From Amycolatopsis pretoriensis (GTDB taxonomy: Bacteria; Actinomycetota; Actinomycetes; Mycobacteriales; Pseudonocardiaceae): a stretch of DNA of 64,000 nucleotides. The notes beneath the pieces were generated by a model. That model was not told the origin of the DNA, searched no databases, and saw only the letters and a program-made list of their open reading frames with translations. The stretch is taken from contig NZ_FNUJ01000001.1 of assembly GCF_900107925.1 (NCBI RefSeq), forward strand, positions 682,001 to 746,000, given 5' to 3'. The first letter of the stretch is position 1. Each line of letters starts with the position of its first letter. The position numbers and the translations under genes were made by a program. Shown one piece after another: positions 22,407 through 36,370 of the stretch.

Positions 22407-23576
22407 ATGACAGCCACCTCCGAACGCAGCGTGCCGAAGCCGGCGTTCACCGACGCCGAAGCGGGCGCGAAGGTCTTCCCGGACTCCACTGCCCGCCAGT
22501 ACAACTACTTCACCCCGGCCAAGCGCAAGCAGAGCCACTACGAAGACGTGACCGTCGAGGTCCAGCCCGACCCGCGGCACTACCTGTCCCAGGGCTGGCT
22601 CTACGCCTTCGCCGACGGCAAGGCCGGGTACCCGCTGGAGTGGACCGCGCTGAAGGCGTGGGGCTCGGACCGCCCGGTGCCCGAACGCAGCCCCGGCTCC
22701 GGCGGCAAGGGCTACGACTGGCCGGCCCACGGCTGGCACGAGTTCCGCGACCCCAACGAGGAGTGGGAGCTCACCCTCTACCGGTACAACGCGAACGTCG
22801 TGCGCCAGCTCAACCAAAACATCGACGCCGCGCGCCAGGCCAAGGCGTTCGAGCAGTGGAACCGCAACTGGGTCGAGTTCGTCGCCAAGCACGTCGGCGC
22901 GTGGATGCACGTCGACCACGGCCTCGGCCTGTACCTGTTCGCCAACGCCAACCGCCGGGCGCCGACGAACATGCACAACAACGCGATCTCGGTGAACAGC
23001 ATGCACCGGATCCGCGCGGCCCAGGACCTGGCGCTGTACAACCTGACGCTGACCGAGGAGATCGAGGGCTTCGACGGCACGGCCCACCTCTCGACCTGGA
23101 ACGAGGACCCGGCCTGGCAGGGCGTGCGGGAGACCGCCGAGCAGCTGACCGGGATCTGGGACTGGGGCGAGGCGATCTTCGCCGCCAACATCGTCTTCGA
23201 GCCCCTCGTCGGCGAGCTGTTCCGCAGCAACCTCGTGCAGCAGGCCGCGCCGGCCAACGGCGACTTCGTCACCCCGACGCTGATCGGCGCCGAGGAGTTC
23301 GACTTCTCCGAACGCGACCTCCGCTACACCAAGCCGATGTTCGACCTGCTGGTCAACGACAAGGAGTTCGCCGACCACAACCGCGGGCTGCTGCAGAAGT
23401 GGCTCCAGGAGTGGGTGCCGAAGAGCATCGCCGCCGCCCGGGCGCTGCAGCCGCTGTGGTCGCAGCCCGACGCCAAGCCGATCCGGTTCGAGGACGGTCT
23501 CGACCGCGTGAAGAGCCGGTTCGCCGGAATCCTGTCCGAATTGGGCCTCAAGGCACCCGAGGAGCTGGGCCAGTGA
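22407..23576 (+). CDS. prmC: Monooxygenase hydroxylase beta subunit (MimC/PrmC)
   Basis: Structural subunit of the hydroxylase, 389 residues, ferritin-like fold without iron ligands. It begins with a short polar leader and PKPAFTDAEAGAKVFPDS, followed by the beta-subunit hallmark region YNYFTPAKRKQSHYEDVTVEVQPDPRHYLSQGW. It assembles with PrmA into the hydroxylase dimer of dimers. AAGGAAACCC precedes the ATG at 22407. The gene ends in a GTGA overlap with prmD, which implies coupled translation. Confidence 0.95.
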   Translation: MTATSERSVPKPAFTDAEAGAKVFPDSTARQYNYFTPAKRKQSHYEDVTVEVQPDPRHYLSQGWLYAFADGKAGYPLEWTALKAWGSDRPVPERSPGSGGKGYDWPAHGWHEFRDPNEEWELTLYRYNANVVRQLNQNIDAARQAKAFEQWNRNWVEFVAKHVGAWMHVDHGLGLYLFANANRRAPTNMHNNAISVNSMHRIRAAQDLALYNLTLTEEIEGFDGTAHLSTWNEDPAWQGVRETAEQLTGIWDWGEAIFAANIVFEPLVGELFRSNLVQQAAPANGDFVTPTLIGAEEFDFSERDLRYTKPMFDLLVNDKEFADHNRGLLQKWLQEWVPKSIAAARALQPLWSQPDAKPIRFEDGLDRVKSRFAGILSELGLKAPEELGQ

Positions 23577-23944
23577 CTGTCTTCAAAACCGCGGAAAGCC
23601 CGTACAAGGCGGACAACACCGCGTCCAACATGTGCGGCTTCACCCTGATGAACAACCAGGTCGGCGCGATCATCGCGGAGGTCATGGGGACGAAGGACAA
23701 CGTCACCATCACGCCGCTCCCGTCGATGATCCGGGTCGACGCGGTCGGCCGCATGGACGTCGTCTACGCCGAGGTCGACGAGGCCGCCGGCGAGGAGGAG
23801 GGCTGGTTCAACGCGGCCGAGTTCGAGGAGAGCATGTCCACCCACTACGGGCGCATGATCCACGAAGACGACCGCACGATCATGTTCGCCAACCCCGAGG
23901 ACGCGGCCGAGTACCTCGACTTCGACCTCAAGCCGCTGAAGTAA
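23573..23944 (+). CDS. prmD: Monooxygenase coupling/effector protein (MimD/PrmD)
   Basis: Cofactor-less regulatory protein of 123 residues, MmoB/DmpM family. It docks on the hydroxylase to gate the di-iron site and couple NADH use to substrate oxidation. The family pattern is clear: SNMCGFTLMNNQVGAIIAEVM, then TPLPSMIRVDAVGRMDVVY. The GTG start at 23573 overlaps the prmC stop. It completes the four-component enzyme. Confidence 0.94.
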   Translation: MTVFKTAESPYKADNTASNMCGFTLMNNQVGAIIAEVMGTKDNVTITPLPSMIRVDAVGRMDVVYAEVDEAAGEEEGWFNAAEFEESMSTHYGRMIHEDDRTIMFANPEDAAEYLDFDLKPLK

Positions 23945-23984
23945 TCCCGTAGGAAGCACTCGATCCCGCTCAGGAGGATCAACC

Positions 23985-25018
23985 ATGTACGAAAAAGACG
24001 GCGAAAAGTATTTCGTGGTGGACGCCCACACCCACTTCTGGGACGCGAGCCCGGACAACTGGGTGAAGGGCCAGGAGGAATACGCCAAGGGCTGGATCGA
24101 GTGCTTCCACGCCTACCAGGGGCTCGGCCCGCAGGAGACGCACTGGCCGATCGACCGGTTCCAGAAGTACTCCGAGGAACTGATGATGCACGACCTGTTC
24201 GAGGTCGGGCACGTCGACACGGCCATCTTCCAGCCGACCAACCTGCGGCAGTGGTACAAGAACGGGTTCAACACGACCGAGGCCGACGCGGCGCTCGCCG
24301 AAAAGCACCCCGGCAAGTTCCTCGTCAACACCACCTTCGACCCGCGTGAAGGCGACGAAGGCCTGAAGGCGCTCGAAGAGCGCGTCAAGCGGTACGGCTG
24401 CAAGGGCGTCAAGCTGTACACGGCCGAGTGGCGCGGGGACTCGCGCGGCTGGAGCCTCAAGGACCCGGAAGCCGCGCGGTACCTGGAGAAGTGCGAAGAG
24501 CTCGGCGTCAAGAACATCCACATCCACAAGGGACCGACGATCTGGCCCCTCGACAAGGACGCCTTCGACGTGTCCGATGTGGACCACGTGGCGACGAACT
24601 TCCAGGGCCTCAACTTCATCGTCGAGCACGTCGGCCTGCCGCGCATCGAGGACTTCTGCTTCATGGCCACCCAGGAGCGGAACGTCTACGCGGGGCTGGC
24701 CGTCGTGGTCGGCGGCCTGATGCACGCCCGGCCGAAGTTCTTCGCGAAGGTCATGGGCGAGCTGATGTTCTGGCTCGGCGAGGACAAGCTGATCTTCGGC
24801 GCGGACTACGCCATCTGGGAACCCAAGTGGCAGGTCGAAGGGTTCGTGGACTGGAACATGCCGGGTGACGAGGAGCTGTCGGACTTCGCGCCGCTCACCG
24901 TCGACCAGAAGAAGAAGATCCTCGGGCTGAACGCCGCCCGCCTGTACGACATCGACGTCCCCGAGGAGCTGAAGCTCGCGAACCCGGAGAACGTCGAGCC
25001 GGTCGGCGTGCCGAACTC

Positions 25019-25022
<4 letters not shown>
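23985..25022 (+). CDS. Metal-dependent amidohydrolase of the monooxygenase locus
   Basis: TIM-barrel amidohydrolase (amidohydrolase_2/COG2159 type) of 345 residues. The N-terminal metal motif is VDAHTHFWD (His15, His17), and a later HVGLPR region fits a strand-end histidine. A perfect AGGAGGATCAACC precedes the ATG at 23985. Genes of this family sit at this exact position in mim/prm operons of mycobacteria and rhodococci, but the reaction in propane or acetone metabolism is not established. A hydrolytic or decarboxylating step is possible. The gene overlaps the next by ATGA. Confidence 0.88.
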
Positions 25023-28442
<3,420 letters not shown>

Positions 28443-28470
28443 GCCTTCGTCCGCGGCTCACGGGGATCGG

Positions 28471-28511
28471 AGGTCCCCTCACCGGTGTCCTGAGCTCCGG
28501 TGAGGGGACCT
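28471..28511. terminator. Terminator hairpin after the monooxygenase operon
   Basis: Perfect 15-bp stem (AGGTCCCCTCACCGG paired with 28497-28511) and an 11-nt loop, starting 29 bp after the chaperonin stop. There is no U-tract, as is common for actinobacterial terminators. Confidence 0.8.
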
Positions 28512-28555
28512 TCGCCATCGTGCGCCCGCCGCGCCCGGCTGCCATCCTGGTGATC

Positions 28556-28747
28556 ATGACGCACTACGTTCTCGCGCAGACGCTGGCGACGGTCGGGGAA
28601 TTCGAGGCGAAGGGCTTCCTGGGCACGGTGGGCAAGATCGCCGCGGCGACGGTGATCTTCTTCATCGCGATCGGCTTGGTCGTGGGGCTGCTGCTGGGGT
28701 TCTTCGTCGGCCGCTCGGTGGGCCGCCGCCAGGGCCCGCGAGCCTGA
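28556..28747 (+). CDS. Small single-pass membrane protein
   Basis: A 63-residue protein with one long hydrophobic helix (TVIFFIAIGLVVGLLLGFFVG, about residues 34-54) and an arginine-rich tail (RSVGRRQGPRA), which predicts an N-out/C-in orientation. No family is recognised. It lies after the monooxygenase terminator, so it is probably transcribed separately. The ATG at 28556 is supported by the hydrophobic content downstream, but no strong ribosome binding site is visible. Confidence 0.6.
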   Translation: MTHYVLAQTLATVGEFEAKGFLGTVGKIAAATVIFFIAIGLVVGLLLGFFVGRSVGRRQGPRA

Positions 28748-28761
28748 ACCGGGCAGGTCGG

Positions 28762-29361
28762 TCAGGTCACCAGGCCGTGGCGAGCCAGTTCCCGCTCGGC
28801 CAGTTCCCCGATGACGTCCCGATCCCGCTCCCGCCACCCGGTCGCCACCTCGCCGGCCGAAGCCAGCCGGTGCGGCGGCAGGGTCGTCAACGCCCGCAGC
28901 GCAAGCACGTCCATCCCCTCGTCCCCGAGCGAGCGCAGCCGGGCGGCCGCCGACGCCCGGCGCGTGAAGTGCCAGCGCAGCGGCAACCACGTCGCCACCA
29001 GCGTCACCACCGGGAGCGCGATGATGATCGCCGCCATCCACCACGCCAGGTTCTCCACCGCCTCGATCTGCCACCGCCCGGAGTCGACGAGCTTGGTCCC
29101 GACGTCCGAACCGCCGTGCAGCGCCTTCGCCAGCGCGTCGCCGACCAGCGGGAGCCCGCCCGCCGAGTCCGCCGCCGAATCGAACGTCCCGCGCAGGCCC
29201 GTGCCCGCGTCGACGAGCCCGTCGCCCGGGGCGCGCAGCTTCAGCACCTCGTCGTACACCGTCGTTCCCAGCCAGACCGCGAAGATCACGAGCAGCAGGG
29301 CGAGCAGGTCGCTGACGAGCTGGGCGGTGCGGCGGATCGGCCGTTCGGCGTAGAACTGCAT
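28762..29361 (-). CDS. Membrane protein of unknown function (two TM segments)
   Basis: A 199-residue protein that I cannot assign. It begins MQFYAERPIRRTAQLVSDLLALLLVIF, with a membrane helix at about 15-35. A 70-residue loop follows, probably outside the membrane, then a second helix around 107-130 (WWMAAIIIALPVVTLVATWLPL) and a charged cytoplasmic tail rich in Arg and Glu. It lies downstream of helR, separated by a hairpin terminator, so it is probably an independent gene. Confidence 0.7.
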   Translation of the reverse strand: MQFYAERPIRRTAQLVSDLLALLLVIFAVWLGTTVYDEVLKLRAPGDGLVDAGTGLRGTFDSAADSAGGLPLVGDALAKALHGGSDVGTKLVDSGRWQIEAVENLAWWMAAIIIALPVVTLVATWLPLRWHFTRRASAAARLRSLGDEGMDVLALRALTTLPPHRLASAGEVATGWRERDRDVIGELAERELARHGLVT

Positions 29362-29380
29362 CGGAACGCCTTTCGCGGTG

Positions 29381-29417
29381 GGGGAGCGCGGGCGCGGGCA
29401 ACGTACCCGCGCTCCCC
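29381..29417. terminator. Terminator hairpin after helR
   Basis: Perfect 12-bp stem GGGGAGCGCGGG/CCCGCGCTCCCC with a 13-nt loop, 16 bp beyond the helR stop codon. It isolates the rox-helR transcript from the downstream membrane-protein gene. Confidence 0.75.
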
Positions 29418-29433
29418 GGCACCGAACCCCTCG

Positions 29434-31590
29434 CTAGCTCCGGACCACCTCCGCGAGCCCCGCCAACGCGGCGGGCAACGGGCCTTCGTGCAGCACGCCC
29501 AGCCGTTGCGTCGCGCGGGTCAACGCCACGTAGAGGTCCGCCGCGCTGTCCGCGAGGATCGCCGCCGGCTCCACCACCAGCACCGCGTCGAACTCCAGGC
29601 CCTTCGTCTCCGACGCGAGCACCGCGCCCGGCACCCCCGGCGGCCCGATCACCACGCTCGTCCCGGGACGCCCGGCCTCCTCGCGGACGAACTCCTCGAT
29701 CGCCGACGGCAGTTCGTCGCCGGTCACCCGCCGGGACCACGGCGGGACCCCGCACGCCCGCACCGACTCCGGCGGCACGACGTCCGGCGCGAAGTCCGCC
29801 AGCACCGCCGCCGCGACCGCCATGATCTCCGCCGGCGTGCGGTAGTTGACCGTCAGCGACCGGTACACCCAGCGATCGGGGACGTACGGCGCCAGCATCG
29901 CGCCCCACGACCGCGCGCCGGCCGCCGAGCGGCGCTGGGCCAGGTCGCCCACCACCGTGAACGACCGGCCCGGGCAGCGCCGCATCAGCACCCGCCAGTC
30001 CATTTCGGACAGTTCCTGGGCCTCGTCGACGACGACGTGCCGGTAGGTCCAGTCCCGGTCCGCCGACGCCCGCTCGACCAGCGTGCGCGTGTCGGCTTCG
30101 ACGAACCGCTCGGCCAGGTCCTCGGCGTAGAGCAGGTTCTCCGCCGAGAGCATGACGTCCTCGTCCATCTCCTCCCGGTCCAGCTTCATCGTCTGGAAGA
30201 CGCCTTCGGCGTATTCGGCTTCGGCCTTCCGTGCCCGCTCGGCCGCCGCGTCGGCCGCCTTCTCGGCCGTCTTGTCGTGACCCAGCAGGTCGACGAGCTC
30301 GTCGAGCAGCGGCACGTCCGACACCGTCCACGCCGAACCGTCGGCGCGGAACAGCGGCGAGTCCGCCGAGGCCGAGGTGTACAGCGAGGACAGCAGCTCC
30401 TCCGGCGTCAGGATCGGCCACAGGGCGTCGATCGCCGCGGTGAACTTCGCGTCGCCGGCGAGGTCGGCCAGCAGCCCCTTCCGCATGCTCTCCCACTCGT
30501 CCTTGTCGTCGCGGCTGAGCCAGCCGCGGCCGATCCGGGCGATCGCGCGCTCGGTGAGCACGTACGTGACGATGTCGGTGAACACCTTGCGGGCCTCGTT
30601 GTGCGGCAGCCCGCTGTCGCGCGCCTCCTGCCGGGCCCACTCCGCGGTCTCGGCGTCGATCCGCACGGTGACGTCCTTGAGGACGACCGGCACCGGTTCG
30701 ACCGGCAGCCGCTGCCGGTCGGCGACCGCCGCCTTCAGCACGTCGAGGATCTTCAGCGATCCCTTGAGCCGCGCGGCTTCCGGGGTGTCCTCGGCCGTGA
30801 CGTGCAGGCCGGGGACGAGGTCACCGGTGGTCGTGAACACGACGTCGGTCTCGCCCAGCGACGGCAGGACGCGCCCGATGTGGTTCAGGAACGCCGGGTT
30901 CGGCCCGACGACCAGCGCGCCGTGGCGTTCCATCCGCTCCCGCTGCGTGTACAGCAGGTACGCGACGCGGTGCAGCGCCACGACCGTCTTCCCGGTGCCC
31001 GGCCCGCCCTCGATCACCAGCACGCCCGGGTGGTCGAGCCGGATGATCTCGTCCTGCTCGGCCTGGATCGTCGCGACGATGTCGCGCATGCCTTCGCCGC
31101 GCGGCGCGTTGACGGCGGCGAGCAGCGCCGCGTCGCCCTGGGCGTCCCCACCGGGCCGCCCGAGGTCCTCGTCGGTGAAGCCGAGGACGCGCCGCCCGCG
31201 CGTGTGGAACTGGCGCCGGCGGTGCATGTCCTCCGGGTTCGCGCCGGTGGCGGTGTAGAACGGGCGTGCCGCGGGTGCCCGCCAGTCGAGCAGCACCGGC
31301 CGGTATTCGTCCTCTTCGTCGAACAGGCCGACGCGCCCGATGTAGGTCCGCTCGCCCGAGACGGCGTCGAGCCGCCCGAAGCACAGCCCGTTGTCGACGA
31401 CGTCCAGCCGCTTCACCTGCCGGCCGAGCGCGCGCACGCTGACGTCCCGTTCCATGGCGCCGACGCCGTTGCCGCCGAGGGCGGCCTCGTACTCGGCCTT
31501 GACCCGCGCGCGCTCGGCGTCGAGCCGCGCGTACAGCCCGGCGACGTGGTCGCGTTCGGACCGCAGTTCTTCTTCGTACCCCTGTGTCAC
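29434..31590 (-). CDS. helR: HelR: RNA polymerase-displacing helicase-like rifamycin resistance protein
   Basis: SF1 helicase-like ATPase of 718 residues, HelD family. Residues 1-60 form an N-terminal coiled coil of the kind that enters the polymerase secondary channel. Walker A is GGPGTGKTVVALHRV (about 195-209), Walker B is VVVDEAQELSEMDW, and a late helicase motif is YVALTRATQRLGV. HelR-type proteins dislodge rifamycin-bound RNA polymerase and give tolerance (established for actinomycete and mycobacterial homologues). The GTG at 31590 has GAGGGA upstream and lies 29 bp after rox, so the two are one operon under a rifamycin-associated element. It could be a general HelD, but the rox linkage favours HelR. 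Confidence 0.88.
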   Translation of the reverse strand: MTQGYEEELRSERDHVAGLYARLDAERARVKAEYEAALGGNGVGAMERDVSVRALGRQVKRLDVVDNGLCFGRLDAVSGERTYIGRVGLFDEEDEYRPVLLDWRAPAARPFYTATGANPEDMHRRRQFHTRGRRVLGFTDEDLGRPGGDAQGDAALLAAVNAPRGEGMRDIVATIQAEQDEIIRLDHPGVLVIEGGPGTGKTVVALHRVAYLLYTQRERMERHGALVVGPNPAFLNHIGRVLPSLGETDVVFTTTGDLVPGLHVTAEDTPEAARLKGSLKILDVLKAAVADRQRLPVEPVPVVLKDVTVRIDAETAEWARQEARDSGLPHNEARKVFTDIVTYVLTERAIARIGRGWLSRDDKDEWESMRKGLLADLAGDAKFTAAIDALWPILTPEELLSSLYTSASADSPLFRADGSAWTVSDVPLLDELVDLLGHDKTAEKAADAAAERARKAEAEYAEGVFQTMKLDREEMDEDVMLSAENLLYAEDLAERFVEADTRTLVERASADRDWTYRHVVVDEAQELSEMDWRVLMRRCPGRSFTVVGDLAQRRSAAGARSWGAMLAPYVPDRWVYRSLTVNYRTPAEIMAVAAAVLADFAPDVVPPESVRACGVPPWSRRVTGDELPSAIEEFVREEAGRPGTSVVIGPPGVPGAVLASETKGLEFDAVLVVEPAAILADSAADLYVALTRATQRLGVLHEGPLPAALAGLAEVVRS

Positions 31591-31619
31591 ATTCCCTCTT
31601 CGTTGTCCCGCGACGGCTT

Positions 31620-33155
<1,536 letters not shown>

Positions 33156-33240
33156 TTACGGAAGGGAGTGTCGTTTCCTCCTGCCGGTCTCGCGGTGAAT
33201 CCCCAGCATGGTCCCCATGGCCCTGTCGCGCACCCCACGG

Positions 33241-33260
33241 ACTATGACAGCTGTCATAGT
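33241..33260. promoter_or_regulatory. TetR-type operator O1
   Basis: Perfect 20-bp palindrome ACTATGACAGCTGTCATAGT. The core ATGACAGCTGTCAT is shared with O2 and O3. Its centre is exactly 50 bp from that of O2. Confidence 0.8.
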
Positions 33261-33292
33261 GTGCTTCGCGTCGCACTGTGCTCTCATGGAGC

Positions 33293-33308
33293 TATGACAG
33301 CCGTCATA
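33293..33308. promoter_or_regulatory. TetR-type operator O2 overlapping the GNAT start codon
   Basis: TATGACAGCCGTCATA, matching O1 with one substitution in the centre. The ATG of the acetyltransferase gene (33294) lies inside it, so a bound repressor would cover the start of the gene. Confidence 0.75.
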
Positions 33309-33947
33309 ACGATCCGGGAGCTGGGCGTCCACCCGGCGGACCGGGAGTGCGTGGCCGCACTGGTCGCGGCCTGCTCGCCGGAGAGCCTCCGGCGGCGCTT
33401 CCTGATGGGCGGGCCGGCCGAGCCGGACGAGGTCTTCCGGCGGTACGGCCGGTTCCTGCTCGCCGGGGCTCCCGCGCTGCTGGCCACCCGCGGCGGGCTT
33501 CCGGTCGGGCTGCTCAACTTCGCCGCGGTGGCCCCGCGTGAGGCCGAGATCGGGATCCTCGTCGCCGATGCCTGGCAACGCCGGGGGATCGGCAGCGCGC
33601 TGGCCCGGTGGCTGTGGGCTTCGGGGAAGTTCCGGGGCTGGACCGTGCGGGCCACCGTGCGCGCCGGCAACGCCGGTGCCGAGGCTTTGCTGCTGCGCCA
33701 GGGGTTCCGGCCGGTGCCGTCCTACGAACGCGGCGAACGGGACTTCGCGCTGGTCGTCCCGGACTGGGCTACCATGACGGACGTCATGAAGGAGGCGGCG
33801 GATGACGCGGACACCCCGCGAGCGGATGGTGCTGAGCGCCGCGCAGCTGGTGCGGATCCACGGTGTCGGGGCGACCGGCATGCGGGACGTGGTCGCGCAC
33901 GCCGAGGCGCCGAGGGGGTCCCTGCAGCACTACTTCCCGGGCGGTAA
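33294..33947 (+). CDS. GNAT-family N-acetyltransferase with out-of-frame run into tetR
   Basis: Acetyl-CoA-dependent acetyltransferase. The GNAT core occupies residues about 1-162, including the acetyl-CoA loop WQRRGIGSALARWLW (about 97-111) and the closing AEALLLRQGFRPVPSYERGERDFALVVPDW. The frame then stays open for about 50 arginine-rich residues that overlap the tetR gene by 146 bp in another frame. That tail looks non-functional, so either the native stop was lost or the protein carries an overprinted tail. No good ribosome binding site precedes the ATG at 33294, and the codon sits in operator O2, so leaderless translation is possible. The substrate is unknown. Confidence 0.72.
   Translation: MTAVITIRELGVHPADRECVAALVAACSPESLRRRFLMGGPAEPDEVFRRYGRFLLAGAPALLATRGGLPVGLLNFAAVAPREAEIGILVADAWQRRGIGSALARWLWASGKFRGWTVRATVRAGNAGAEALLLRQGFRPVPSYERGERDFALVVPDWATMTDVMKEAADDADTPRADGAERRAAGADPRCRGDRHAGRGRARRGAEGVPAALLPGR
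33773..33788. promoter_or_regulatory. TetR-type operator O3 upstream of tetR
   Basis: CATGACGGACGTCATG, a 7-2-7 dyad matching the O1/O2 core ATGAC-x4-GTCAT. It sits 13 bp before the TetR start, inside the 3' part of the acetyltransferase gene. It suggests a second control point for tetR itself. Confidence 0.7.
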
Positions 33948-34380
33948 GGACCAGCTGATCGCCGAAGCCGTCGCGTGGGCGGGGGATTACGCGGCCCGGC
34001 GCGTCGCGCGCATCGCCGCGAAGCTCGAGGACCCGACGCCGGGCAAGCTGTTCGAGGCGATGGCCGCGCAGTGGCGCGACGAGTTCACGGCGCAGGGCTT
34101 CGACGCGGGCTGCCCGCTGGTCGCGACGGTCGCCGACACCGTGGCGACGAGCGACAACCTGCGCGAAGCGGTCGGCAAGGCGTTCGAGGGCTGGCAGCGC
34201 CCCGTGGCGGCGACGCTTTCGGAGCTGGGCGTGCCCGCGGCCCGCAGCACGTCTTTGGCGGTGCTGATGCTTTCGGCTCTGGAGGGTGCGATCGTCTTGG
34301 CGCGGGCGCACCAGGACGTCGCACCGCTCGACACGGTGGTCGCGGAGCTGCGCCCGCTCCTCGACGGCGCCGTGGCCTAA
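33802..34380 (+). CDS. TetR-family regulator, LmrA/YxaF-like
   Basis: A 192-residue repressor. The helix-turn-helix ([31 protein letters not shown]) and the C-terminal domain ([24 protein letters not shown]) are typical of the LmrA/YxaF C-terminal family, which senses drugs and flavonoids. GGAGGCGGCG precedes the ATG at 33802. It most likely binds the three ATGAC-x4-GTCAT operators at 33241, 33293 and 33773, controlling the acetyltransferase and itself. Its 3' end overlaps the convergent epoxide hydrolase gene by 4 bp. Confidence 0.9.
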   Translation: MTRTPRERMVLSAAQLVRIHGVGATGMRDVVAHAEAPRGSLQHYFPGGKDQLIAEAVAWAGDYAARRVARIAAKLEDPTPGKLFEAMAAQWRDEFTAQGFDAGCPLVATVADTVATSDNLREAVGKAFEGWQRPVAATLSELGVPAARSTSLAVLMLSALEGAIVLARAHQDVAPLDTVVAELRPLLDGAVA

Positions 34381-35507
34381 AGATCGCGGAAGAACTCCCG
34401 GATGTCCTCGACCAGGACTTCGGGTGCCTGCAGGGACGCGAAGTGCCCGCCGCTGTCGTACTCGGTCCAGCGCGTGATGGTGTTCGACAGTGCGGCGAGC
34501 CCGCGGAGGGCGTGGTCGCCGCGGAAGTTCGCCACCGCCGTCGGCACCCCGGACGGCGCCGGCCGCTCACCCCAGCCGTCCTGGGCCGCCTCCAGGTAGA
34601 GGCGCGCGGCCGAGCCCGCGGTGCCGGTGAGCCAGAAGATCGTCACGTCGGTCAGGATGGCGTCGCGGTCCACCGGCGTCCGGGCCGTCGCGGTGGGATC
34701 CCAGTCGACGAACCACTCCAGGTTCCAGGCCAGCTGACCGGCGGGGGAGTCGTTGAGCGCGTAGGCGAGCGTCTGCGGGCGGGTGGCCATCTGGGTGGCG
34801 TAGCCGGAATGGCCGTACCACCAGGCTCGGTTCTCTTCGGCTCGTTTCCGGTCCTCTTCGGACAGTCGCTCGAGGTCGCCGGGCGCGGTCGGGACCCCGG
34901 CGTTGGCGACGGCGTTGACGTGCACCCCGAGCACCGCCTCCGGCGCGGCCCGGCCGAGTTCGGGCGAGACGATGCTGCCGAAGTCGCCGCCCTGGGCGCC
35001 GTAGCGGTCGTAGCCGAGCCGCCGCATGAGCTCGGCCCACGCCCGGGCCGTCCGCCGGGTGTTCCAGCCGCGCTCGTGCGTCGGACCGGAGAAGGCGAAA
35101 CCGGGCACCGACGGCGCGACGACGTGGAAGGCATCGGCGGGGTCCCCACCGTGGGCGCGCGGGTCGGTGAGCGGTGCGAGGACGTCGAGGAAGTCGGCGA
35201 CCGTGCTCGGCCAGCCGTGGGTGAGGATCAGCGGCGTGGCGTCCGGTTCGGGGGAGCGGACGTGCAGGAAGTGCACGCGCTGCCCGTCGAGGGTGGTGGT
35301 GAACTGCGGGAAGGCGTTGAGCCGTGTTTCGTGGGCACGCCAGTCGTAGCCGGTCTGCCAGTACTCGACGAGCTCGGCGAGGTAGGGCTCGCTGACGCCG
35401 TAGTCCCAGCCGGCGCCGGGCAGTTCACCCGGCCACCGGGTGCGGGCGAGCCGGCGGTGCAGCTCGTCGAGGTCGGCCTGGGGGACGTCGATGCGGAACG
35501 GTTCCAT
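34377..35507 (-). CDS. EHN-type epoxide hydrolase (alpha/beta hydrolase), paralogue 2
   Basis: A 376-residue epoxide hydrolase with the same architecture as the one at 4915: EHN leader [19 protein letters not shown], oxyanion motif HGWP, nucleophile region QGGDFGS and catalytic-histidine region SGGHFASLQ. It would hydrolyse epoxides produced by oxygenases. It lies 58 bp downstream of the SDR gene on the same strand and may be the last gene of the marR-reductase-SDR series, which suggests a detoxification set. It is convergent with TetR. Confidence 0.92.
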   Translation of the reverse strand: MEPFRIDVPQADLDELHRRLARTRWPGELPGAGWDYGVSEPYLAELVEYWQTGYDWRAHETRLNAFPQFTTTLDGQRVHFLHVRSPEPDATPLILTHGWPSTVADFLDVLAPLTDPRAHGGDPADAFHVVAPSVPGFAFSGPTHERGWNTRRTARAWAELMRRLGYDRYGAQGGDFGSIVSPELGRAAPEAVLGVHVNAVANAGVPTAPGDLERLSEEDRKRAEENRAWWYGHSGYATQMATRPQTLAYALNDSPAGQLAWNLEWFVDWDPTATARTPVDRDAILTDVTIFWLTGTAGSAARLYLEAAQDGWGERPAPSGVPTAVANFRGDHALRGLAALSNTITRWTEYDSGGHFASLQAPEVLVEDIREFFRDL

Positions 35508-35565
35508 GGCGCCAGGGTGGCGTCTCTTCAGGACAGTTCCGGTCCTGATCGCCCGGCGCCGTGAC

Positions 35566-36348
35566 CTAGGTGTGCGTGCCGCCGTCGATGCGGATCTCCG
35601 TGCCCGTGATGAACTTCCCGTCCTCCGATGCCAGCATCGCCACCACTCCCGCCACCGTCTCGGGGCCCGCCACCGCGTTCCCCACCTCGGTCGTGTGCTC
35701 GGTCGGCAAAATCGGCAACAACCGCCCGAACAACGAGAAATCGACGTCCGAGGGCAACCAGCTCGCCGCCGAATCCGTGATCCCGCTCTTCACGCTCCCC
35801 GGCGCGATGCTGACCGCCCGCAACCCCCGCTTCCCGTACTCCAACGCCAGCGAATGCGTGAACGCCTGGATCCCGCCCTTGCTCGCGCAGTACGCCGCCA
35901 TGTACGGGTGCGCGAACGACGCCGACGTCGAGCTGAAGTTCACCACCACGCCGTGTTCGGACGACAGCAGCGCCGGCAACGCCGCCCGCGTCACCAGGAA
36001 CGTGCCCGTCAGGTTCACCGCCAGCACCCGGTTCCACAGCTCCAAGGACGTCTCGTGCGTGTGTGACGCCAGCAGGATCCCCGCCGCGTTGACCAGTACG
36101 TCCAGCCCACCGAGCGCGTCGACCGCCGCGGTCACCCCGGAGTTCACCGAGGACTCGTCGGCCACGTCCATGACGTAGGTCGTCAGGCCGCCGCGCGGGG
36201 CGGCTTTCTGGGTTTCGATCAGCCCCTCTTCGGAGACGTCGGTGCCGATGACCAGGGCACCCTCCTCCAGCAGGCGGTGGGTGGTGGCCCGGCCGATGCC
36301 GGAGCCGGCACCGGTGACCAGGATCCGGCGATCGCGCAGGCGTTCCAT
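35566..36348 (-). CDS. Short-chain dehydrogenase/reductase
   Basis: Classical SDR of 260 residues. The NAD(P) motif is [23 protein letters not shown] is the structural motif, the catalytic Ser is in NFSSTSASF and the catalytic Tyr-x3-Lys in [11 protein letters not shown]. It closes with the usual [15 protein letters not shown]. An acidic residue after the second strand (GTDVS) favours NAD. The ATG at 36348 is preferred over the GTG 9 bp upstream. It is followed by epoxide hydrolase 2 and preceded by the thiol-transferase gene at 22 bp, so it is likely cotranscribed. Confidence 0.92.
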   Translation of the reverse strand: MERLRDRRILVTGAGSGIGRATTHRLLEEGALVIGTDVSEEGLIETQKAAPRGGLTTYVMDVADESSVNSGVTAAVDALGGLDVLVNAAGILLASHTHETSLELWNRVLAVNLTGTFLVTRAALPALLSSEHGVVVNFSSTSASFAHPYMAAYCASKGGIQAFTHSLALEYGKRGLRAVSIAPGSVKSGITDSAASWLPSDVDFSLFGRLLPILPTEHTTEVGNAVAGPETVAGVVAMLASEDGKFITGTEIRIDGGTHT

Positions 36349-36370
36349 GGCGATCACCGTAGCCCGGAAC

